From Enoplolaimus lenunculus (Eukaryota > Nematoda > Enoplea > Enoplida > Thoracostomopsidae): a DNA stretch of 64,000 bases. Of this stretch, positions 11,917 through 35,897 are shown piece after piece. How positions within the stretch are numbered: position 1 is the stretch's first letter; each line of letters starts with the position of its first letter. The translations under genes were made by a program, and so were the position numbers. Location: assembly GCA_030248215.1 (NCBI GenBank), contig JASANG010003582.1:1-64000 (forward strand). Reading direction: 5' to 3'. The notes beneath the pieces are model-generated. The model was not told where the DNA came from. It ran no database searches and saw nothing but the letters and a program-made list of their open reading frames with translations.

Positions 11917-12000
11917 CAAGGTGCAACCGGAATTCCGGTTCCGTTTCAGGCATTTTTTTACCTTCCGGTTCCGTTAAATTGCAATTCCGGTTGCACCCTG
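11917..12000. mobile_element. hAT-like MITE, CCGGAA family, with perfect 8-bp target duplication
   Basis: An 84-bp element starts CAAGGTGCAACCGGAATT and ends AATTCCGGTTGCACCCTG, so its ends are inverted repeats. It is flanked on both sides by ATATACGT, a perfect 8-bp target-site duplication. CAGGG-type ends with 8-bp duplications are the signature of hAT transposons. The interior is a short run of CCGGTTCCG motifs. This copy defines the family's ends. Confidence 0.85.
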
Positions 12001-12024
12001 ATATACGTATAAGCAAGCATATAC

Positions 12025-15000
12025 TTAAATTTTGCGCCTGAATTCTTCTGAATTAGTGTAATTGCCGCACAGCGGGTGACCACAGTCATATTTTCCGAGA
12101 CAGAGTTTCAGACCATAGAAGTATTTTGTATCTTGCGAGTGCACTTCATGGTATCTTTGTATGTTTTGAGCAGAAATCAGTTGGTTCCATAAATCCGGAT
12201 GTTTTATTTTCTGAGCTTTTCTTTGTTCAGTGTTTGAGGACAAAAACGTCTTGACCAGTTTCTTTTTAAACGGTGTCTGTTCACCAAGCATCAGTGTTAT
12301 TGGTACGTTGTTGTACTTCACGCCTTGTACATGACTGATGTAAATGTTACCTGCCATTTCGCGATTTTCCTTTAATAATTGTGCTCCAGGTTTTGTTTCC
12401 CAAAAATTGTTATCGCCAACAGAAGTCGAAGGGCAATGAAACAACGTTTCCGCTTGTTTTAAACAGCCGTTGACTCTCTCCACATCATTTTTGTACGACC
12501 CGCCCGGATACCGAGTTGTAACAATTGTCATAAGCTGAGCTTTTTGTAGGTGAATTAGGGCTGTAAATAGCTTCACCTCTTTTTTGTTTGGTCCTTCGTT
12601 CGGGCCTCCGTCACGGCGGTACAACCAGACTAAAAACTGTTCAGGGTTTTCAATTGCTGAAGCTTCTACGTTCATATAATCCGTGTAATGCTGAGCAGCA
12701 CTTTTGTCATAAAGCCCTTTTGGCTTTACAATTCCGAACACTTTTAAGGGCTGCACACTTGTTTGTGGAACGAGATACGACGAAACCTGTATGCCAGAAG
12801 TATAAGGCGTTTGATAATCTACGCGTGTCCGTAATTTTTCTTCGCCTTCTAGGCATAACACCGGAAATTGGCAATGCGTAATCACAGTATCTGTTCTAAT
12901 TGCTGCAGCGTCATCGGAGTTGAACGTCACGGCGAACTTACATCGAGATTCCATGTAGTCTTTCAAATGATAAAAGGCGTCACTGAGATATTTGTCGACA
13001 GATTGCTTAACGCTGAATCCTCGTCGACTTCTTTTGAAACGGAGATCAATTTCGCTATAGTGACGGTGCACTAAATGTCTTAATTTCCGACGCTGGCAGC
13101 ATAAATAAAAAATTGTGCTTCGGGAAATTTTCTTGGGGGAATAAATTTTATTGAGATGTTGTTGAATTGTTTTAAATGTAACTTTGTGAGTGCGTTTCAG
13201 TCGCATACCTCGTCGGTAATAAGCAACCAATGAGCCGGTTTTTCGCCAACGATCTGCCCCCACATTGTTTTTTCGAACGAAGCTTTCTATGACAAGTCCA
13301 ATATTCGGAAACTTTTTTATATAGCGCGGTTCCGCGTTTGGTCTCAAGTATTTTTGTTCACGGAGCATGTTAAAAGTCAATATTTTCTGACGCTTAATGA
13401 ATCGAATTGTGGTTTGCTTCAACTTTTCAGCTGCCATGGCAATGTCATCATCAGAGCTACACAAGCCGATCATATGTGGTTTTGCCGAGCCGTCCAGCAT
13501 GCAATGCAGGGTAGGTTCGGGATACCCCAACCCTGAGACGAATTCTTTGATTTGCCTGGGAATATTTATTTGGTGGCGTTTGGCATATGTGAACACTTGA
13601 TAAAACAACACCCGTAATGCGAGACAATCACTGTTTCCAGCTGACTCTGCTATTTCGCTATTATTCAAATTCTTCATTCGTTTCAGTGCATACGAGAGTC
13701 TTGATATCTCTTGAAGTCTCATGCATGCGGTATAATCGAGCTCATGAATCAGCATTTTTATTTTTTCATCGGCTTTTTTGATGGCGTCATTCTGTTGATG
13801 AGGCACAATCAGACATATATCAGCATCTGTTGAAGTTTTAACGAGCATGGGTTGAAGAAGCTTCGGTGAATAATTCAGTTCTTTCACATAATCGATGATT
13901 CTTTTTGGCAAATCGACGTTGTTTTTGTTGGCATATTGTACCAAACGAAACATGATAATTCTTAGTGATACCATATCATCCCCCATCAATTTGTTTAACC
14001 GATTCCGAGCATTTGGAGTGGACTTTAAAATAGACGTCAATAGCTCCACATTTCCTGTAGCAGCATCGAGTGTTGGTTCAACTTGCGCATCAGTCCCGCA
14101 GGAAGTAGAATATGTGACGCTTCTGCCATACCCGCCGTTTGCGAGATATTCTATTTGTTGGTCAATGTATCTGATCAGTTGATCTTTTTTTAGACACGCA
14201 GTTGATTGTTTCGCCATTATTTCGTTATACTCTTGCTTCAGTTTTGATATCTTTTGCATATCTTCAAAAACACTGGCTTTTATTTCATTTGGACGATAGA
14301 TTCCAATTTTACGAAGATTACGTTCTGACAGATTGGTGGATTGTATAATCGCGAATTTAACAATTCGCTGCTGCCGTTGTTTCATTAGATCGCATAGGTT
14401 GCGAACAGTTTCGGCAGTGAGGTGAGTAAACCGATGTTTTATCGCAAGTTCTTCAGCAAGTTGCACTTTCGCCCTAACAATAGATATTGCCAAATTTACG
14501 TCAGTGAGTGGTGTTATCAGATAGATGTTGAGGGTTTTTTCATAGAAAACGGCTACGGGCAGCCGATTGAGCAAAAAATTGCAAGCGTCTCTGTTTCGAA
14601 AATAAACAGTAGGGCGACCATGTTGCCAGACACGTTGTACGGTTTCACCCGGGTTCTCCCAAATGTAAAATCCACATATAATGGTGTCGAATAAAATGTT
14701 GGACGGAGTTTTGAAAAACGTGCGTATCGCGTTGTACAGAAAACATTCCATTCTCTGCGATATAGTTGACACACGCCAAGCGGAACTTTCAAACCAACTA
14801 TTGATAGGCAACGTGTTCGCGGTTTCCAAGTGTTGTTTTCCAAATCTAAAGTATATATATCTTATGTACGTATATATATTTATAAATGTAACACATATAT
14901 ATCAGGGTGCAGCCGGAATTACAATTTACCGAAACTGGAACCGGAATTTAAAAAAATTACCGGAACTGAATCGTCAACGGGAAAGTAAAAAATACGTACA

Positions 15001-15586
15001 TGCCACCTAAAATTTACTTCTATTTTCTTTTTTGCTGTAGGGATATATCAAACCTTAGTTGAAAATAGGTATTCATTTTTGATCTGAAAAATTTCAGATT
15101 TTCCTCCTCTATGGAACTGAAATCTACATCGATGGTTGATCTTCGGTGATGGTCAAGGCACAGTATTTACACTAGCACCCTGGTATATCTGTCTCAATAG
15201 TGCGATACATCGCCGCATTCTATGTCACAAACATGAAGAATCACGCTATGCGACAATGATTGAACCACTATCGGGATTGCGAAGAAACATAGGTATAGTT
15301 GTATTTGCACTAGACGTATTCATCGTCACAATAGCAATAATATCATGTCGTACTGCAGTCTATAAATGCCCGTATTCACCGTTATATTCACGTTACGTTA
15401 AGCATAGCAAACTGCCCGATTTCTAGAAGAGGGAACCCCACATTGCGGAGTGCGTGATGATTCATGCTGGTGAATGCAGTGTTTTTAACAGTCTTAAATA
15501 CTGTACCTACTTCAATTTGGCTATTTTATACGCGCGGAGCAATTCATCGGGCACACAAAAAAGTTTTCAGTTGTTTATAAAGCGCA

Positions 15587-15654
<68 letters not shown>

Positions 15655-17077
15655 GGATATATCTGTCCACGGAGGCACCGAATTTACGATTTAACTGATT
15701 ATATATACACGTATAAATCCATAGGCGCACGGAAGGGGGTCGGGGGCGGTCTTCATCTTCTTTTTGCTGTCAAGATGTCAACACAAAAATTACCTATAAA
15801 AAACATCCAATGATTTTGTAGCCTCAAAATTGTATAGAATCCGATCCCCTTTTCAAATTCCTGCGTACGCCCCTGTATGAATCCGTTGCAAGTTTGCCGG
15901 AAAAATTATTTAGAATGTTTCATCTCAATTTCAACAAAGCAAGCAAAGTGCTTTCAAATCCTGCAGTCGTCGGCCTTTTCAAAACCAAATCTGAATCGAT
16001 TCAGAACTTTCGATTTTTGTTTGAAACCTTTTGTTACCACAATTGTTGTCGCCCCAAAAGCTTCCGACATTGGTAAACAAAAAAACAAAAATGTTTATGT
16101 GTGATAAGTTTTTTGTGGGGGAGTTTTCAAAGTATCGGCAGTTTGTCAGCCGACAAAACCGGTCGCAACGCAGTGTCATTTAAGCAGACCTAATCTTAAG
16201 ACTTATAACTAAGCTTAACGCTAACTATATCCATGAGAATCAAAATATTGAGTAAAGAAGATTTTACACTATAAGTTGTGTCAGTCGCCGAATTGTTGGG
16301 CGACAAATTAGCGTGATATATATTGCTTTTAGCAACATACATTGGTACGTACTTGTGTAACTTTGATAAAAGCATGAGAAGTCTCCGTACTTTGTCGTGG
16401 CAATCACAGGCATTTGTGTCGACCTAGAAACAAACTGCATAAGTACGTACGCAACGTGCATACATGCTTATACGCATGTGTTGTGAACAACGGGCTTGAA
16501 TCTAGCTTGCTTATCTTTGTAAGTTTTTTGAATGCAATCTGTCATCCAAAATTCAGTCTGTAATATATCCTGCGTCACATAATTTTATCCTTTTTCCGGG
16601 TCAATGTTACTTTCAGGGCCGCAGCAGAAGATCAAGCATACGTACTCCTAAGCCTAAGCCTATGGCCAACTAAAACTTTAGTCTAAAAGTAAAAGTAACA
16701 TGGACTTTTTTGTATCGTGAACGTGTTTAATGTTTACTACGAAGGATGCTGGATATCCTGTTCCGGTTTAGTATTACGGGCAAAGCATGGACATCAGCAT
16801 CCGGTATCAATTCACGGCATAAACTTTACTGGATACCGGATATTTACCGCTGTCATGAATAACTTGAAAGCAGTTTTTAAATGTTGAAATATTAGACATT
16901 TTGGTGTAGCGCAGTTAGGTGTATACTCTAGCTAACTTTTAACAAAAGATCCAATTCAGTTTATATATAAATTCATTCATAAAATCTTACGCTGGATCGT
17001 TCAACTGATTCACGCATTGCCACCTGTGAGCAGCAATCATCGTCCGTAATAGTTGTTTCTGTAGTTTGCTGCGACAT
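12025..17077 (-). CDS. DDE transposase-like protein, three exons, 989 residues
   Basis: Exons: 16991-17077 (ATG; 29 codons, MSQQTTETTITDDDCC start), 16362-16423 (phase 0 to 2, VDTNACDCHDKVRRLLML) and 12025-14845 (phase 2 to stop). Both joins keep phase. The large exon carries an RNase-H-fold acidic triad: FNSDD near residue 695, RRDGGPNEGP with Asp near 795, and NDVERVN with Glu near 839. This resembles unnamed DGGP...VERV transposase-like proteins repeated in sponges, cnidarians and molluscs (from memory). A helix-turn-helix-like stretch (TFKTIQQHLNKIYSPKKI) precedes the triad, and C965, C971 and C976 form a Cys/His cluster at the C-terminus. Residues about 337-421 and 453-535 are an internal duplication (SLRIIMFRLVQYAN against ALRVLFYQVFTYAK). 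A likely in-exon start if unspliced is the ATG at 14751. The frame is intact and intron-bearing, which fits either a domesticated gene or a young element. The exon 2 donor (GTTACA) is weak. Confidence 0.75.
14903..14993. mobile_element. CCGGAA-family hAT-like MITE, one end only
   Basis: It begins CAGGGTGCAGCCGGAATT and continues with CCGGAA-type motifs, but no matching right end is visible. It lies in the intron just upstream of the large DDE exon, while a complete copy lies just downstream of that exon at 11917-12000. Confidence 0.6.
14994..16361. other. Intron of the DDE gene
   Basis: Includes a pure (TA)n tract at about 15588-15652. A plus-strand open frame at 15136-15426 with a hydrophobic middle has no family match. 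Nothing else is recognised. Confidence 0.4.
15588..15652. repeat. (TA)n microsatellite
   Basis: About 65 bp of uninterrupted alternating TA. Reading frames through it are artefacts. Confidence 0.98.
16618..16716. mobile_element. Diverged TTAGGC-type MITE fragment
   Basis: Starts near AGGGCCGCAGCAG, contains CCTAAGCCTAAGCC, and ends AAAAGTAACATGG, the typical right end of the family. It sits in the first intron of the DDE gene. Confidence 0.55.
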
Positions 17078-17549
17078 ATTAACCGTTATGTAGGTAATCC
17101 AATGCGATGTAAAACGCAGTATATGTTTGTAACCAAGCGTTGATTTGTCACGAATAATTTTGCAACTTGTTAAATTTTGAAGAAGTCGCCGTAGTTGATC
17201 GCAAGACAATACAACTTTGTTTTAGGCACGTATATATTTTACTTCTGCTCGACATGAACACCGCGTACATTGCCCAACTCTTAACTGCAATACAGAAATC
17301 CATACCGATTAGTTTTGTTCAGGAATTTGGCAAATTCGCCGAGGTGTTGGTAATGCAGTATAGTAACGGGATACCTCATAGGTTGTTCGCTCATACACAT
17401 TTGTTATTGTTGTATGTTCGCTCATTATTGTTGTACGGCAAGATATTAATAATAAATAGACCGTTGATCAATATGTAGGTATATAAATTATATTTTATAA
17501 ATCGTGCTTAAAAGTTAGGTAAAAGTAAAGCTTATGCCGCTGTGTTCGG

Positions 17550-17756
17550 TTACGAGTGGCAACTATGGCACTTGTAGGGTTGTCGAATTACAAACCAATA
17601 AACAAGTACACTAAGTCTCGTGCCGTGAAATTCTGCCTGCAAGGGAAGCATAAAATGCACTTCACGGCTACCAAACTTTAGTGTTATGCTCACGGTCTTC
17701 ACAGATCCAGAGTTTATTTTCACAGTATATTCAGGGTGGAACACAAATTCTACCAT
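17550..17756 (-). CDS. Small hypothetical protein, 68 residues
   Basis: True ATG start (MVEFVFHPEYTVKINSGS), alternating hydrophobic pattern suggestive of beta strands, and a Cys/His-ending tail (KCHSCHS). It lies about 470 bp upstream of the proposed first DDE exon on the same strand. No family is recognised and no clear splice sites extend it. It may be an independent small gene or chance. Confidence 0.25.
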   Translation of the reverse strand: MVEFVFHPEYTVKINSGSVKTVSITLKFGSREVHFMLPLQAEFHGTRLSVLVYWFVIRQPYKCHSCHS

Positions 17757-19787
17757 AACGTGTTATTTTATATTTCATTATATCAGTATATATACTCAGT
17801 ACCTGTCGATAATTTGTGACCTTCCAACTTGAATATGGTCGTTCAGTATATTGTCTGATTTTATGTATTAAAGGACTGGAATATACGTAGCTTAGGATTA
17901 TGCTTGACTATGTAGGTTTATAAAATACGAGTTGTTTTCGAACGCTGAAATGCCGTAAATTCACATGACGGGATATAAACCAGTCGCTCTAAAATGAGTA
18001 TGCCGACTATTTCTTGATTTTAAGCCCATTTGGTTGGTGCTGGTTGAACGTTAAATTTTAAGGCTAATAACCTTTTATGTTACGAATTTTACTTCGCGTT
18101 TTACACTCCTGGCAACCAGATGCTCGACAATTGGTTTTTATTCGGCGACTCAGCAAGAGCGTCCACACCGGGCATTAGAGGGCCGTGCACCCTCCCAAAT
18201 TTGGCTGGTGCCTCCAAAACTCTGGTTAAACGTAACAATCTTGAATTGCAATTGTAGGGACACCCTAAACTTATTCGATGCACCCTTGAAATATACTTTT
18301 CAGTGGACCCCCCTTCGGTTCAGACAGACGAACTTTTCCGTTTCAAAAACTATACGAGAAACGGCCCGTGTACTTTTTAGGGGCGTTTAGCTTCTGGTGG
18401 TTCTATATATTAAACGAGTAAGTTTGGATTCTAAATTAGATTTTTTGCTTTAAAGTTTAGGCTTGGGCCCGACAAACAAACGAAAAATCTACTATAAAAA
18501 CACATTTAGGCTTGATGCATATCGCATACAGAAAAAGTGCATGCAGAAGAGGTCGGATAAAGTAAAAACGGTTTCTATCTAAATTCTAATCTAAATTTGG
18601 AATAAAATCCTTTTCTTTCAGGGTAAAGACCCGCTACGGCTGCTTTACGTTTTTCAAGAAACATACCGCTTTTAAACACTATGCGCTCCTTCCCTTTCAA
18701 CGTTTAATACAGCAGAACACAACACTGTTACACATTATGCATTAAAATACACACGTTTGCAAAAAGTATTTTACTAGTTTTTAAAAACACATTAAAACAT
18801 GTAAAAAAGCATTTTTATAAAAAAGACAAAGGTTGTGTGTTGTTTTTATGCACGTATAGTAGAAAACTAATGAAAACACGCAACTTTTTTGTGTTGCTTG
18901 TGGACAATTTTGGACCTAGTATACATTCCCCGCCCGAGCTCGGGAATAATAAATTGGCACTATTTTGGTTTTTAGAATTTAGATTTTAATTTGCGTCCTT
19001 TGTTTGGTATAAGTTTCTGTGCATTGTTCGCGTGGCGCTTTTTTGCTGTTCTCAATACCGTTGTATAAAAACTGAGGATCGCGTGAAGCTTAGTCATTTT
19101 CTTTCGAGGATGAACATAAGATTTTAAACAGTTTAATCAACTCGCAGAACTTGCTCTCTGTCAGTTACAGTGTTCAACGCCTCATTCTTTAAATATAGTA
19201 CACGTGCAGAAGAAAAGATCACAGAATTATGTTTGTAGAAACGTCACCAGGCTATAGGTTTTTAAGTTGAAGCACTTAAACACAAGTTAGCACGAAAACA
19301 AGATATAAAACCAACAACATCGGCACAAATACATCAACAACAGTTATGCACTTATTGATATACACGTAGACATAACAGGCAACACAAAAGAGCATAACGT
19401 AAAAATCAAAAATTAACCGTGATACAGGCACATCATTATACGGCACAGAGATACGATTTTTAACAGAAAAATAAAAAACAAACACTGTATCCCCTAAACT
19501 TGCAGTTAAAATTTATTTTTAAACAGTATAAAGGAACGTGTCTACGTATCTATCCAAAACTACGTACGTAGCTACGTTTTGTTGTCTAAACAAATTTGGC
19601 ACGATATCTTAAACATTCTTTTGATTAGGTCAATTTTTAGATTCGATGAAACTTTCAACTTTCACTCCATGACTTCATTGAACATAACATGCATTCAAAC
19701 AGAAGACGTCGCAATAGATAGGTATATAAGTATATTTGATGTTCAAGCAATGTTTCAGAATGCAATGCATTTAAAAATATATGGAAG
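17757..19787. other. Intergenic with TTAGGC-MITE remnants
   Basis: A fragment at about 18375-18480 carries TAGGGGCGTTTAG and GTTTAGGCTTGGGC, part of the TTAGGC MITE family. The rest is AT-rich, with short frames at 18101-18390, 19276-19485 and 19579-19791 that match nothing. Confidence 0.4.
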
Positions 19788-20372
19788 CTAAACTGTTGGA
19801 AACATTTTCAATGTCCAGTTCCGGATTATTTTACACATATGCTGCCTCATACTAGGGATCAAATATTTTACTTGGCACGGATCGATTCCTAGAGCTAATG
19901 AAACTGCGTTTGCCGAGGCGAATACTCCACAGTCAATGAGATTCGTTTGTTTCTGCACAGTAAGTGGTTTTACTTCCAAAATTAAGCTTGGCGTTTCTTC
20001 GTCTGCCCCGTACAACTCATCCAGCTGACACGCTAGTTTTTCAGTTATTTTTGCATCGTATAAGCTATCAGCTAGATAAATAGACTTATTGAATCGAGCT
20101 GTAGCAACCCAATGATAGTGTCCGGTGTGTAGAATCTGAATATGGTCGCCATCTACTGGTCGGAAACGCCGCTGGCTATATAACGACGACTGAAATGGGA
20201 ACCCCAGATGGCAGCATATTAAACGCTGTATCCAATCAATTGATAGATCGTCTACAGCCAAGCCAGCCATAATATCCATCTTCATCTTTTTATACTCGGC
20301 TACTGACGGTGCCCCGACCAACAATCTGTATGCATCATCCATTTTAAAGATATCAATTTCATTCGCGTGGAC
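19788..20372 (-). CDS. Ulp1/adenain-like cysteine protease (C48-type)
   Basis: From the ATG at 20342 the frame encodes 184 residues. It carries the catalytic set of the Ulp1 (SUMO protease)/adenain fold: HYHWVATA with His77, LADSLYD with Asp92, and QKQTNLIDCG with Gln132 six residues before nucleophile Cys138. Spacing matches the family core. Such proteases remove SUMO- or ubiquitin-like modifiers, and stand-alone versions are frequent in invertebrate transposons. A plausible acceptor (AAATTTAG) opens the exon at 20372 in phase 0, adding ten residues, so an earlier exon is possible; none was found. It lies 835 bp beyond the stop of the SET gene on the same strand, and its phase excludes it as an alternative last exon of that gene. 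The domain looks whole. Confidence 0.85.
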   Translation of the reverse strand, partial: VHANEIDIFKMDDAYRLLVGAPSVAEYKKMKMDIMAGLAVDDLSIDWIQRLICCHLGFPFQSSLYSQRRFRPVDGDHIQILHTGHYHWVATARFNKSIYLADSLYDAKITEKLACQLDELYGADEETPSLILEVKPLTVQKQTNLIDCGVFASANAVSLALGIDPCQVKYLIPSMRQHMCKIIRNWTLKMFPTV

Positions 20373-21206
20373 CTAAATTTATGCAAGACAAGAATGAAAA
20401 CCGATTGACTTATTGCTTAGAAACCAAGAACATATAGTTCTTTGTATTTAGAAAACTATGCCCAATTAACCACTACCTATATACCTTACATTTGCGATTT
20501 ATTGTATAGGTTAGTCTTACAAACTAGGTTTACCTAGGCATAAAAGAAAACAACACAGTAACATATACATTAGCTATATGTCACAGAACGATCTTATTCT
20601 GACTAATTGCTAATTGGCATAGGACAATCTGCCACCTGAGCAAATAGCAGTATCCGCTATTTGTTCAGAATGGCATCACAATTCGTCGCTCGAGAACTCG
20701 TCGACCGACACTTTGTGATCAGAACTTTACCGACGCGACAACTGATAATCCATCGTTATGTTTAGGCAGGCATTGGTTTATGCCGACACTTAGGACTATG
20801 CTTAGATTTTTATTCATAGACTTTAGGACACTGTTGGGCTACAAGCTGCTGAGGGACGGATTGTCGTAGATTTGTCAAGAACTAAGCCAGATAGCAATTG
20901 TGAGATGTGGCTAAACAGCAGGATATATATTACAACCAACGCCGATTGCTTATCATTATTTTCATTTTACAAGATTAAACCATTAAATTTGATTGGATAC
21001 AAAGTTCAGTAGCCTTAGTCTGGGCCAAACTGCTTTTAATACATGAAATAGCACGTTGGACAGGGCCAATTAATAATTAAATTGGATGGCAGATTGGCCT
21101 ACATTATTATATACCTGCTACTTAGACGAATCCGATGTTGTAAACTGCGCAATTTTGGATTAGTTGCGTCAAATATATATACGCACAAAAATGTGCTTTA
21201 CAACTA
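20373..21206. other. Spacer between SET gene and protease gene
   Basis: No exon-like segment with agreeing splice sites was found. The DNA is AT-rich with no repeat recognised. Confidence 0.4.
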
Positions 21207-34916
<13,710 letters not shown>

Positions 34917-35534
34917 TTTAACGTCGGGTCGTATGCGTTGCGGGCGAAGTATCGTACACCAATAATTCGTTAATGATTTGTAATATACGTACGTAAAACG
35001 TAACAAAGCAGATCTATTTTAAATATTAAAGGATCAAGTGTGCCTGAAAACATACCTGTACGTGAATGTGATAACGAGAATATTTAAATATATATGCTAA
35101 AAATAGCATTGGTAATTTGCTCACTGAAGTGAGAATTGTATTTTCGTTATCACTTGCAAACCAGTTTGCCCAAAATGGTCGGCTTTGAAAATTTTCTCCG
35201 CATAATTCCACATTTAAAACGAATTCGTAATAATCTGATTTTTGCGGTCCAAAGCCTCAAATATATATACCTACGTATAAACTATACCCCAGAGACATCA
35301 CAGCTAATGCTACTTCAAGGAGCTTGACGGTAGCCTGAATTTACAATTTGCTGTCCAGAAATTCGTCAACCGATAGCTTGCATACACGTATATAAAACCT
35401 GGCACTGGCAGTTAGTCGACACCGACCTTCCACATAAGCTTAGGCTTAGGCTTAGGCTTAATGTATTTTAAACAAGTCGGTGCCCAGGCGCCCTAATTAT
35501 GTTGTTTCTACGTCTATGCGGCCCGAGCGTACCT
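34917..35534. other. Upstream region of the SET gene
   Basis: Probable promoter side of the SET gene. A short TTAGGC run (GCTTAGGCTTAGGCTTAGG) lies at about 35439-35458. Open frames at 35026-35211 and 35136-35327 on opposite strands are not supported as genes. Confidence 0.35.
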
Positions 35535-35897
35535 CTATGCGCGACGGTTTAAAGGATCAACAGGCACGTCTTCGTCATGCTCAGAAGATAACTGTGTTCC
35601 TTCTAGGCAAACTGTATCAAGTAAATTGTCGTCATTTTCTGGCTCAGGGTCAGGTGGAATGTAGAAGTTAAGTAAATGTTGAAATCCAGGTGATGTGCAG
35701 ATGGAATAATATCTCAGACAAATATGTGGACCATGTGTATTCTTAAAATGTTCAAGCATTTCCATTATCTCTGAGAGGACTTGACGTACATCTCGGTTTG
35801 AAATACGAACCAGCAGTTCTTCATGAAATCTTACAAAGTGGTTTACATAAACATTAAAATATTGGAATGACGCGTTACAAACTATACAGTAGTACAT
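35535..35897 (-). CDS. Single C2H2 zinc-finger protein, 120 residues
   Basis: True ATG at 35897. Residues 1-25 form a C-x2-C-x12-H-x4-H finger (MYYCIVCNASF, then NHFVRFH). A helical middle (VLSEIMEMLEHFKN) and an acidic tail (PDPEPENDDNLL, SSEHDEDVPVD) follow. N-terminal single fingers of this look open transposon-linked proteins in many invertebrates, so it may be the first exon of something larger or a transposon gene. The ending RRA-stop is followed by AG|GTACGC, which could be a splice donor just past the stop. It lies about 620 bp upstream of the SET gene's start on the same strand. DNA or RNA binding is inferred only from the finger. Confidence 0.45.
   Translation of the reverse strand: MYYCIVCNASFQYFNVYVNHFVRFHEELLVRISNRDVRQVLSEIMEMLEHFKNTHGPHICLRYYSICTSPGFQHLLNFYIPPDPEPENDDNLLDTVCLEGTQLSSEHDEDVPVDPLNRRA

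Noticed and set aside
15136-15426. Plus-strand frame with a membrane-like segment
   Set aside because: No family match, no splice support, and it is antisense to an intron of the DDE gene.
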